From an uncultured Eubacteriales bacterium (GTDB taxonomy: Bacteria > Bacillota > Clostridia > Lachnospirales > Lachnospiraceae): DNA of 12,517 nt. Location of the stretch: contig OMSZ01000017.1 in NCBI GenBank assembly GCA_900313855.1, forward strand, positions 1 to 12,517. Direction: 5' to 3'. Position 1 is the first letter of the stretch. Each line of letters opens with the position of its first letter. A program made the translations under genes and the position numbers. The notes under the pieces were generated by a model that worked only from the letters and a program-made list of their open reading frames with translations, searched no databases and was not told where the DNA came from. This document shows, piece by piece, positions 6,676 to 12,517 of the stretch.

Positions 6676-7900
6676 TAGAATTTTTGACCATATAGGTTTG
6701 AAACTGTTATCATTGATCATGGCTATTGTTGTTTGGGTTGTCGTAGCTAATGTTGATGATTACAAGACCACAAAGAGGATAACCGGAATAGAGATAGAAT
6801 TTATCAATGGGGAGACTATTACCGATAACAATATGGTTTATGAGGTTCCTGAAGGAACTGCAATAGATATTGTTGTTAAGGGAAGAAGAAAGTTAGTCGA
6901 GAAGCTGACTAATCAGGATTTTCGGGCAGTGGCGGATCTTTCCAAAATGTCAGTTACCAATGCGGTTACAGTTACCGTTTCTGCTATTAACAGTTCAACC
7001 GCCAGAGACATAACCATTTCGTACGCATCTAATGACGCAGTTAATGTTGCTGTGGAGAAGAAGATAGAAAGCCAGCTTGCAATAAATGTTCGTACCAGTT
7101 CTGATGTTGCGGAGGGTTATGCTATCAGAAGTAAGACTCCTACACCTAATCTTATTACAGTCAAAGGTGCAGAGAGTGTTATTGATATGATCAACGAGGT
7201 GGTTGTGGATGTTGATGTAAAGGATGCGGACAGTACCCTTACAACTACGGCTGTTCCGGTATTTCTTAGCAAGAGCGGTGAGGCTATCGACCCCAGCAAA
7301 TTCGAGTATGATGTTGAGTCGGTTGCTGTAACAGTTGAGATCGCTAAGACTAAGGAATTGGCGGTTAAGGTAAAGACAACAGGTGATGTAAGGGATGGTT
7401 ATTCCGTTGCCAGTATAGATTATCAGCCTACAAGTGTTTTGGTGGTAGGAGATGCCAAGGATCTTGCAAAGGTTGATGAGATCGTGATTGATGATATAGA
7501 TGTAACAAATCGCATCGATCATTTGGAAACATCCGTAGCAGTAGCGGATTATCTTCCTTCCGGTATAACGATCGCCGATAATACTGAGGAGATAATGATC
7601 AAGGTTGTTGTAGAAAAATTGGAGGAGAAGAGCTTAGTACTTCAAAGTGATGCGATCAATCTTGTGGGAAAGAACAGTGATTATACATATAATTATCTAA
7701 GTGGTACCGGGTACTCGTTAAAGGTTAAGGGATTAAAGGATAAGCTGGATACACTTAATGTCACTAATCTTATTCCAAGTGTGGATGTGACCGGATATGG
7801 GCCGGGTAAGCACACATTTACAGTCAGTCTAAAGGAGATACCGGGAATTCAGGTGATTGGGGATATTAATGTAGAGATAGAGATTGTGAAGAATGAATAG
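6668..7900 (+). CDS. cdaR: CdaR, YbbR-domain regulator of the c-di-AMP synthase
   Basis: Extracytoplasmic partner that modulates CdaA activity. The 410-residue protein has one N-terminal membrane helix (about 9-29, LKLLSLIMAIVVWVVVANV) followed by four YbbR repeats of about 80-95 residues: roughly 34-135 (TTKRITGIEIEF onward), 137-233 (ESQLAINVRTS onward), 235-325 (ELAVKVKTTGDV onward) and 328-410 (SLVLQSDAINLVG onward). Four repeats is the usual number for CdaR. ATG 6668 is chosen because GAAAGG lies 11 bases upstream; GTG at 6659 would be only two bases from that site. The gene overlaps cdaA by eight bases and ends 17 bases before ptsH, so co-expression is likely. Val/Asp-rich composition is typical of the family. 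Confidence 0.95.
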   Translation: MNNRIFDHIGLKLLSLIMAIVVWVVVANVDDYKTTKRITGIEIEFINGETITDNNMVYEVPEGTAIDIVVKGRRKLVEKLTNQDFRAVADLSKMSVTNAVTVTVSAINSSTARDITISYASNDAVNVAVEKKIESQLAINVRTSSDVAEGYAIRSKTPTPNLITVKGAESVIDMINEVVVDVDVKDADSTLTTTAVPVFLSKSGEAIDPSKFEYDVESVAVTVEIAKTKELAVKVKTTGDVRDGYSVASIDYQPTSVLVVGDAKDLAKVDEIVIDDIDVTNRIDHLETSVAVADYLPSGITIADNTEEIMIKVVVEKLEEKSLVLQSDAINLVGKNSDYTYNYLSGTGYSLKVKGLKDKLDTLNVTNLIPSVDVTGYGPGKHTFTVSLKEIPGIQVIGDINVEIEIVKNE

Positions 7901-7917
7901 CAGAATGGGGGCTTACT

Positions 7918-8190
7918 ATGGTAACACAGAAGGTTGTAGTTACCGAACCGTTGGGGATGCATCTGCGTCCGGCCGGATTGTTTTGCGAGGAGAGTGTGAA
8001 ATATCAGTCGAAGATACAGATAAAGAAGGGTAACAGTTTTCTGAATGCCAAAAGTGTACTTGGACTTTTGGCGGCAAGGATCAGATGCGGTGACGAGGTC
8101 GAACTGATATGTGACGGACCGGATGAGCAGGAGGCTTTGGATAAGCTGATCGGTATATTGCATGGGGATATTAAAGATAATGAGAATTAA
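7918..8190 (+). CDS. ptsH: HPr, phosphocarrier of the sugar phosphotransferase system
   Basis: 90-residue phosphocarrier that takes phosphate from enzyme I on His15 and passes it to sugar-specific EIIA domains; in Firmicutes, HPr kinase also phosphorylates Ser46 for carbon catabolite control with CcpA. Both sites fall at canonical positions: GMHLRPA gives His15 with Arg17, and NAKSVLGLLAA gives Ser46. This rules out a Crh-type protein, which lacks His15. The start ATG has GGGGG six bases upstream. The gene follows cdaR by 17 bases with no terminator between them, an arrangement that ties sugar-uptake status to the c-di-AMP genes at the level of transcription. ptsI (enzyme I) is not in the window. 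A longer gap of 85 bases separates it from the next gene. Confidence 0.96.
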   Translation: MVTQKVVVTEPLGMHLRPAGLFCEESVKYQSKIQIKKGNSFLNAKSVLGLLAARIRCGDEVELICDGPDEQEALDKLIGILHGDIKDNEN

Positions 8191-8210
8191 GCAGTAATGA
8201 GCTTGTTTTT

Positions 8211-8219
8211 TGGTATTAT
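8211..8219 (+). promoter_or_regulatory. Possible extended -10 promoter for the canonical sirtuin
   Basis: TGG followed by TATTAT resembles an extended -10, with no recognisable -35. It has the same TGG-plus-hexamer form as the site before the other sirtuin at 1158. It would give a leader of about 50 bases. Read-through from the ptsH operon is equally possible, since no terminator separates the genes. Confidence 0.3.
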
Positions 8220-8275
8220 CATTTGATGGATAATCAACACAAGTGATGGTTCTGATATCGAAAGGAGGAGAGGGT

Positions 8276-9007
8276 ATGTTGCATGAGGAGTCAAAGGAGA
8301 AGATCCAAAGATTAAAGGAGATCGTTGCAGGCAGCGATAATATTGTTTTTTTTGGTGGAGCAGGTGTGTCTACAGAGAGTGGAATACCTGATTTTCGAAG
8401 TGTGGATGGATTATATAACCAGAAGTACAAATATCCTCCTGAGGTCATGGTAAGTCATAGCTTCTATATGAATCACACGGAAGAATTTTTTGAGTTCTAT
8501 AGAAATAAGATGTTAGCGCTTGATGCCAAGCCGAATGCCGCTCATCTTAAGCTTGCCGAGTTGGAAAAAAAGGGTAAGCTCAAAGCTGTTATAACACAGA
8601 ACATAGATGGCTTGCACTATGCTGCAGGCAGCAAAGAGGTTCTTGAGCTTCATGGAAGCGTACATAGGAATTACTGTGTAAGATGCGGTAAGTCGTATCC
8701 GGTTGAGTACATAGCAGAGGCGGACGGTGTTCCGAAATGTGAATGCGGAGGTATTATCAAACCCGATGTTGTGCTTTATGAGGAGGGGCTTGATACACTT
8801 ACTATGCAAAAGACAGTTTCTTATATCAGCAAGGCGGATGTTCTGATCATTGGAGGTACTTCGCTTGCGGTTTATCCTGCAGCCGGTTTTATTGATTATT
8901 TCAGAGGTTCTCATCTTGTTGTTATCAATATGGATAAAACTCAGAGAGATGTTAATGCGGACCTGTTAATTAATGAACGTATCGGAGAAGTGTTTGAACA
9001 GCTTTGA
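8276..9007 (+). CDS. cobB: NAD-dependent protein deacetylase, canonical Sir2 family (CobB-like)
   Basis: Removes acyl groups, chiefly acetyl, from lysines in cytosolic proteins, using NAD+ and giving nicotinamide and O-acyl-ADP-ribose. The 243-residue protein has every canonical block: GAGVSTESGIPDFRS, TQNIDGLH, ELHGS with catalytic His126, zinc cysteines C134, C137, C155 and C157 (CX2C and CXC), KPDVVLYEE, and GTSLAVYPAA. It resembles Thermotoga maritima Sir2 (class U). At the place of the Tyr/Arg pair that gives class III enzymes succinyl preference, the sequence reads FYRNK, with Tyr but Lys in place of Arg, so deacetylation is the safer guess. ATG 8276 has AAAGGAGG seven bases upstream; a GTG at 8243 in frame has no ribosome site. 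It lies downstream of ptsH and ahead of a strong terminator. Target proteins are unknown. Confidence 0.95.
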   Translation: MLHEESKEKIQRLKEIVAGSDNIVFFGGAGVSTESGIPDFRSVDGLYNQKYKYPPEVMVSHSFYMNHTEEFFEFYRNKMLALDAKPNAAHLKLAELEKKGKLKAVITQNIDGLHYAAGSKEVLELHGSVHRNYCVRCGKSYPVEYIAEADGVPKCECGGIIKPDVVLYEEGLDTLTMQKTVSYISKADVLIIGGTSLAVYPAAGFIDYFRGSHLVVINMDKTQRDVNADLLINERIGEVFEQL

Positions 9008-9096
9008 CTGTAATTTGTGATTAAAGCATTAAAAAGCCTAACACTACATATGGTGGAGTTTGTTATTATTGATACAAGGTATAGTTTTTATGAATG

Positions 9097-9131
9097 AGAG
9101 GTATAAGGATAACTTATACCTCTGTTTTTTT
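9097..9131 (+). terminator. Strong intrinsic terminator after the sirtuin gene
   Basis: A perfect 11-bp stem (AGAGGTATAAG 9097-9107 with CTTATACCTCT 9113-9123) and 5-nt loop are followed by G and seven Ts. The T run is itself half of an 18-bp perfect palindrome centred on GTAC (9125-9142, seven Ts then seven As). Confidence 0.9.
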
Positions 9132-9214
9132 GTACAAAAAAAGTAGGCTAATGTCACATTTTGTGGTTTAGATTTGTTAAAAACACAAAATATTCGACAA
9201 ATCCGAAAAAACTA

Positions 9215-9243
9215 TATACAAATCCTTTGTTATATATTATAAT
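9215..9243 (+). promoter_or_regulatory. Candidate promoter of the LysR-type gene
   Basis: TATACA, a 17-bp spacer and a perfect TATAAT (9238-9243) lie 40 bases before the start codon. The surrounding DNA is very rich in A and T, so the -35 is less certain than the -10. Confidence 0.6.
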
Positions 9244-9283
9244 GGCAATGTAGAAAGTCTGTCAGGTATAAGGAGAGATTATA

Positions 9284-10165
9284 ATGAATATTAATCTGGA
9301 ATACTATAAGATTTTCTATTTCGTAGCCACCGAGCTCAGCATAACTGGAGCAGCGAAGAAGCTCAACATATCACAACCTGCCGTCTCCCAAGCTGTGAAA
9401 CAGCTCGAGCAGGGATTAGGGATAGAGCTCTTTACCAGGCGTGCTAAAGGCGTAAGTTTAACCCATGCTGGAACTTTGTTGTATTCTTATGTCAGAGATG
9501 GTTATGAGACAATCCTATCAGGTGAAAGACAACTGGCGAAGATGATGAATTTAGAGACCGGAGAGGTTAGGATCGGAGCCAGTGATATGACTTTACAGTT
9601 TTATCTTCTTCCCTATTTGGAACAGTTTCATCAAATCTATCCTGATATTAAGGTTACAGTGACTAATGCCCCCACACCACAGACTATTGACCACCTGCAA
9701 CAGGGGAGAATTGATTTTGGGGTCGTGACCAAACCGCTTAATCTTGATTCTCATTTTGAAGTATATCGTGTACGTTCTGTTCAGGATGTGTTTGTGGCGG
9801 GGGGAAAGTTCCGATATCTTGAAGATCGGGAGTTGGAATACAAAGAACTTGAAGAATTACCTTTGATCTGTCTTGAAGGCAAGACGAGTACAAGGTCTTA
9901 TGTGGATGGATTCTTAGAACAAAGAGATGTTCATGTGAGACCTGAATTCGAATTGGCTACAAGTGACATGATCATTCAGTTTGCAATGAGGAATCTTGGT
10001 ATAGGATGTGTTGTTGAGGATTTTGCAGGAGCATATCTGTCGGATGGGTCGTTGTTCAAGCTTAAGTTCAAGGAGACTATTCCCACACGTGAGATGTGCC
10101 TGATCATAGATAAGCGTTTTACTATGTCGGTAGCAGCTGCAAAGCTTAGGGAGCTATTGAACTGA
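9284..10165 (+). CDS. LysR-type transcriptional regulator
   Basis: DNA-binding regulator of 293 residues, the normal length for the family. The N-terminal winged helix-turn-helix (about 1-60) includes FVATELSITGAAKKLNISQPAVSQAVKQLEQ and the wing LFTRRAKGVSLTHAG. A linker helix follows (about 60-88). The effector-binding periplasmic-protein-like fold begins at GEVRIGASD and contains GRIDFGVV and the MIIQFAMRNLGIGCV block. Start ATG has AAGGAGAG upstream. Such regulators usually control a gene next to them or divergent from them; the upstream sirtuin is separated by a terminator, and the downstream gene (DUF1292-like) has its own promoter and a palindrome that could be a target. The effector and regulon cannot be read from sequence. 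Confidence 0.93.
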   Translation: MNINLEYYKIFYFVATELSITGAAKKLNISQPAVSQAVKQLEQGLGIELFTRRAKGVSLTHAGTLLYSYVRDGYETILSGERQLAKMMNLETGEVRIGASDMTLQFYLLPYLEQFHQIYPDIKVTVTNAPTPQTIDHLQQGRIDFGVVTKPLNLDSHFEVYRVRSVQDVFVAGGKFRYLEDRELEYKELEELPLICLEGKTSTRSYVDGFLEQRDVHVRPEFELATSDMIIQFAMRNLGIGCVVEDFAGAYLSDGSLFKLKFKETIPTREMCLIIDKRFTMSVAAAKLRELLN

Positions 10166-10202
10166 TTAACTTTAACATTTACCGCTGGTGAGTGCACAGG
10201 TT

Positions 10203-10227
10203 AATTGATATACCGCGGTAATCAATT
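10203..10227. promoter_or_regulatory. 25-bp near-palindrome next to a -35 element (possible operator)
   Basis: AATTGATATACCG and CGGTAATCAATT are inverted halves with one extra A in the left half and a central CCGCGG. The site ends four bases before TTGACA of the promoter at 10232. It has no following T run, which argues against a terminator. It is well placed for a dimeric regulator, but which one is unknown. Confidence 0.5.
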
Positions 10228-10231
10228 GTAT

Positions 10232-10261
10232 TTGACAGTTGATAATCTTCGTGAGTATAAA
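10232..10261 (+). promoter_or_regulatory. Promoter of the DUF1292-like gene
   Basis: A consensus TTGACA (10232-10237), an 18-bp spacer and TATAAA (10256-10261). This is the best-matching -35 found in the window. The leader would be only about 20 bases. Confidence 0.7.
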
Positions 10262-10286
10262 AAATATTTCAGGAGGACGGATAATA

Positions 10287-10559
10287 ATGGAACTGAATAA
10301 CACATTCAAGTTAACCAATGAGAACGGCGATCAAATTACATACGTAGGTTTAAGTGTTGTTGAAAATCCTGAAAGCGGACAGAGATATCTGATTTATACT
10401 GAGGCAGAGAATGCCAAGGAAGAGACAGGTAAGCAGATCGATCTTTATGCCTGCATGTATGGTAAGGAGAATGGCCGTATCGTCCTGGATCCGATTGCCA
10501 CAGAAAAAGAGAAGACGCTTATAAGAACATTTATTGAAAAGAATCTTAAAGTTGCTTAA
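10287..10559 (+). CDS. Small DUF1292-like protein of unknown function
   Basis: 90-residue soluble protein with a mildly acidic composition. The start FKLTNENGDQITYVGLSVVE followed by a strand such as RYLIYTEAEN, and a later YACMYGKENGRIVLDPI, matches the general plan of DUF1292 proteins (a short beta-rich fold seen in many Firmicutes), and a helix (EKEKTLIRTFIEKNLK) ends it. The match is from memory of the family pattern and is moderate. No catalytic motif is seen. ATG 10287 has AGGAGG ten bases upstream; an in-frame start at 10239 lies inside the promoter and is rejected. It stands alone between its own promoter and a terminator, 121 bases after the LysR-type gene. Confidence 0.65.
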   Translation: MELNNTFKLTNENGDQITYVGLSVVENPESGQRYLIYTEAENAKEETGKQIDLYACMYGKENGRIVLDPIATEKEKTLIRTFIEKNLKVA

Positions 10560-10631
10560 TAAGATGAAATAGCCTGGTTGGACTATGTTTTATCTATATA
10601 ATATATGACAAGCAGATTCCTCTCTTTTCAT

Positions 10632-10676
10632 GCCCCGCCTTGCAACAAGCAAGTGTCGGGGCTTTGGTATTTTTTG
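10632..10676 (+). terminator. Intrinsic terminator after the DUF1292-like gene
   Basis: GCCCCG pairs with CGGGGC and, within it, CTTGC with GCAAG, separated by a small asymmetric bulge; the loop is AACAA. A T-rich stretch (TTTGGTATTTTTT) follows. The GC-rich stem contrasts with the AT-rich surroundings. Confidence 0.85.
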
Positions 10677-10750
10677 GCGTATAATAAAAGGTATATGAAA
10701 TATGACATTAGATATTAGATATATTTATGATACACATTAGAAATATTGAT

Positions 10751-10779
10751 TTTACTTATATCATAAAATGTCGTATAAT
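10751..10779 (+). promoter_or_regulatory. Promoter of purA
   Basis: TTTACT, a 17-bp spacer and a perfect TATAAT (10774-10779). The start site would be near 10786, giving a leader of about 97 bases, long enough for regulation though no known element is recognised in it. Confidence 0.6.
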
Positions 10780-10882
10780 CTTGTTTGTCTGAGGGTTTAT
10801 AAAAGATTTAGGCTAATAAGGAATTCATAACAGATATTGAGAATAAACTCTAATAGAAATAAACAATAAAAGGGGAAAAACA

Positions 10883-12157
10883 ATGGTAAAAGCAGTAGTT
10901 GGAGCTAATTGGGGCGACGAAGGAAAAGGAAAGATTACGGACACCTTAAGTAAAGAGGCTGATATAATTGTCAGATTTCAGGGAGGAGCTAATGCAGGAC
11001 ATACTATAGTTAATGATTATGGTAAGTTCGCGTTACATACTTTACCTTCAGGTGTTTTCTACGGTCATACAACAAGTATAATCGGTAATGGAGTGGCACT
11101 TAATATACCGGTTCTGTTTAAGGAGATAAAGGATATTGTTGACAGAGGAGTTCCGATGCCGAAGATCCTTGTATCAGACAGAGCTCAGATCGTAATGCCG
11201 TACCATATTCTTTTTGATGAGTATGAGGAAGAAAGGCTTGCCGGAAAATCTTTCGGTTCTACCAAATCGGGTATTGCACCGTTTTATTCGGATAAGTATG
11301 CAAAGATCGGATTTCAGGTGGCAGAGCTTTATGATGAGGCCGGACTTAAGGAGAAGTTAGAAAGAGTTATCGTTCAGAAAAATGTGTTGTTAGAGCATCT
11401 CTATCATAAGCCATTATTAAATGTTGATGAGCTTTTCAATACACTTATGGATTATAAGAAAATGGTTGATCCGTATGTATGTGATACTTCAGCATATCTT
11501 TATAAAGCTATCAAGGAGGGTAAAAATATTCTTCTTGAGGGTCAGCTTGGTTCATTAAAGGATCCTGATCATGGAATATATCCGATGGTAACTTCATCTT
11601 CGACCTTAGCTGCTTATGGTGCGATCGGAGCAGGTATTCCTCCTTATGAGATCAACAAGATCATCACAGTTGTTAAGGCATATTCGTCAGCTGTCGGAGC
11701 CGGCGCATTTGTAAGCGAGATATTCGGTAATGAGGCTGATGAGCTCAGACGCCGTGGAGGAGATGGCGGTGAGTACGGTGCAACTACAGGAAGACCGAGA
11801 AGAATGGGCTGGTTTGACTGTGTAGCTACAAAGTACGGTTGCCGTATACAGGGAACAACAGATGTAGCATTTACTGTTTTGGATGTGCTCGGATATCTTG
11901 ACGAGATTCCGGTATGTGTCGGATATGAGATTGACGGTGAAGTGACAACCGATTTCCCTACGACTGCTAAGTTAGAAAAAGCTAAACCTGTACTTAAGAC
12001 TCTTAAGGGATGGAAGACGGATATTCGTGGTATTAAGAAATATGAAGATCTGCCGGAGAAATGTCGTGAGTATATCGAGTTCGTTGAAGAGCAGATAGGA
12101 TTCCCTATAACAATGGTTTCTAATGGTCCTGGACGTGAGGATATTATATATAGATAG
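10883..12157 (+). CDS. purA: Adenylosuccinate synthetase
   Basis: Joins aspartate to IMP with GTP to make adenylosuccinate, the first committed step to AMP. The 424-residue length is normal. WGDEGKGK holds the catalytic Asp and P-loop Lys; GGANAGHTIV has the catalytic His; DHGIYPMVTSS, the KAYSSAVGAGAF segment and GATTGRPRRMGWFD are also present. Some substrate-pocket positions differ from the E. coli form: GTTGRGIGPAYEDK reads GSTKSGIAPFYSDK, EGAQGTL reads EGQLGSL (so the Gln equivalent to E. coli Gln224 is not at the same column) and TSSNTTAGG reads TSSSTLAAY. The same style is, to my recollection, shared by other Lachnospiraceae PurA, so it is probably a clade feature. Retention of the catalytic Asp argues against a phage PurZ enzyme. 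ATG 10883 has AAAAGGGGA upstream. It appears monocistronic. Confidence 0.95.
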   Translation: MVKAVVGANWGDEGKGKITDTLSKEADIIVRFQGGANAGHTIVNDYGKFALHTLPSGVFYGHTTSIIGNGVALNIPVLFKEIKDIVDRGVPMPKILVSDRAQIVMPYHILFDEYEEERLAGKSFGSTKSGIAPFYSDKYAKIGFQVAELYDEAGLKEKLERVIVQKNVLLEHLYHKPLLNVDELFNTLMDYKKMVDPYVCDTSAYLYKAIKEGKNILLEGQLGSLKDPDHGIYPMVTSSSTLAAYGAIGAGIPPYEINKIITVVKAYSSAVGAGAFVSEIFGNEADELRRRGGDGGEYGATTGRPRRMGWFDCVATKYGCRIQGTTDVAFTVLDVLGYLDEIPVCVGYEIDGEVTTDFPTTAKLEKAKPVLKTLKGWKTDIRGIKKYEDLPEKCREYIEFVEEQIGFPITMVSNGPGREDIIYR

Positions 12158-12253
12158 TAGAATTTATAGCATTAAGACAATGTTGTAAGATTGGAATAAT
12201 GTGATATTTAAAAAATAAAATGTGATGACGATGATTATCATATAATTACACTA

Positions 12254-12284
12254 AAAGGGACGACATAATGATGGTTGTCCCTTT
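12254..12284. terminator. Hairpin after purA, weak terminator
   Basis: An 11-bp stem with one G-U pair (AAAGGGACGAC 12254-12264 with GTTGTCCCTTT 12274-12284) and a 9-nt loop. Only three Ts follow on the + strand, so termination may be inefficient; the opposite strand shows TTTT. Confidence 0.6.
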
Positions 12285-12335
12285 AATGTATCATATTAAC
12301 GGCAATCATTTTTATAAAGATAAAGGAGCATGATT

Positions 12336-12517
12336 TTGGAACATACAGTATATAAAAACAAAAGAAACAGAATAGCCATGAGAAGTCTTGCATTTATCTT
12401 CATAGCGGTAGCTGTACTTCGAGTGGTGGTTGTTCTAACAAGCCGTGAAAGGAACAGTGTGATCATAACTATGTTATGTGCCGCGTGCCTGTTGTATGGT
12501 TTGGTTTTGCTTTGGCA
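12336..12517 (+). CDS. Unidentified membrane protein, 3' end cut by window
   Basis: An open frame runs to the window edge. A TTG start at 12336 is preferred because AAAGGAG (12322-12328) is seven bases upstream; the in-frame ATG at 12330 is only one base from that site. The 60 visible residues begin MEHTVYKNKRNRIAMRS and then show two hydrophobic segments (about 18-32 and 39-59) split by a short Ser/Arg/Glu turn. The basic N terminus suggests it faces the cytosol. No family is recognised from this fragment. It is separated from purA by a hairpin and about 180 bases. Confidence 0.7.
   Translation, partial: MEHTVYKNKRNRIAMRSLAFIFIAVAVLRVVVVLTSRERNSVIITMLCAACLLYGLVLLW

Larger units (their letters stand above)
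10560..10882. other. Intergenic region between the DUF1292-like gene and purA
   Basis: The 323 bases hold a terminator (10632-10676), an AT-rich stretch, the purA promoter (10751-10779) and an A-rich leader of about 95 bases. No gene, purine riboswitch or T-box fold was recognised in the leader. Confidence 0.7.

Noticed and set aside
6995..7522. 175-residue open frame on the - strand inside cdaR
   Set aside because: Antisense to the YbbR repeats with no recognisable domain or ribosome site.
7849..8448. 199-residue open frame on the - strand across cdaR, ptsH and sir2
   Set aside because: It crosses three confident + strand genes and has no family features.
9090..9146. Small open frame of 18 codons overlapping the terminator
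   Set aside because: Its sequence is the terminator hairpin and T tract itself and it has no ribosome site.
10785..10882. Possible purine riboswitch or other known leader RNA before purA
   Set aside because: No conserved purine-riboswitch core or paired stems were found; only an A-rich leader.
10883..12157. Possible phage-type PurZ (2-aminoadenine pathway)
   Set aside because: The catalytic Asp of WGDEGKGK is retained, whereas PurZ lacks it, and the context is chromosomal.

Overview
The window is AT-rich chromosomal DNA from a Gram-positive anaerobe of the Clostridia, most likely the Lachnospiraceae (Butyrivibrio/Roseburia-like). This rests on strong AAAGGAGG-type ribosome binding sites, some TTG starts, a seryl-phosphorylatable HPr, a CdaA/CdaR pair and the clade-like sequence of PurA and the aminotransferase. 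All recognised genes lie on the + strand. The taxonomic call is inference from protein style, not from a search.

Layout. (1) 1-1011 is the 5'-truncated end of a branched-chain aminotransferase (ilvE), closed by a terminator. (2) 1199-2594 holds a macrodomain-type (class M) sirtuin and a MIF-like tautomerase, probably co-transcribed. (3) 2591-2850 is non-coding and unusually palindromic: a 15-bp inverted repeat with an extra direct copy of one arm, a GC-rich compound hairpin, a 22-bp palindrome and an intrinsic terminator. (4) 2948-4339 is a secreted lipoprotein beta-N-acetylhexosaminidase (GH3, NagZ type). (5) 4426-8190 looks like one operon: two uncharacterised membrane proteins, the cyclic-di-AMP synthase CdaA, its YbbR-domain partner CdaR, and HPr (ptsH). 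(6) 8276-9007 is a canonical sirtuin deacetylase, followed by a clear terminator. (7) 9284-10165 is a LysR-type regulator and 10287-10559 a small DUF1292-like protein. (8) 10883-12157 is purA with its own promoter. (9) 12336 to the window end is the start of an unidentified membrane protein.

How the genes relate. The centre of the window couples c-di-AMP synthesis (osmotic, potassium and envelope homeostasis) with HPr of the sugar phosphotransferase system, without the glmM gene that usually follows cdaR. The two membrane proteins ahead of cdaA are the best candidates here for undescribed partners of that pathway. The nearby cell-wall glycosidase fits an envelope theme. Two very different sirtuins, one probably a protein ADP-ribosyltransferase and one a deacylase, lie about 6 kb apart. 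The class M enzyme lacks, within this window, the macrodomain/GcvH-L/LplA2 neighbours described for that family in pathogens.
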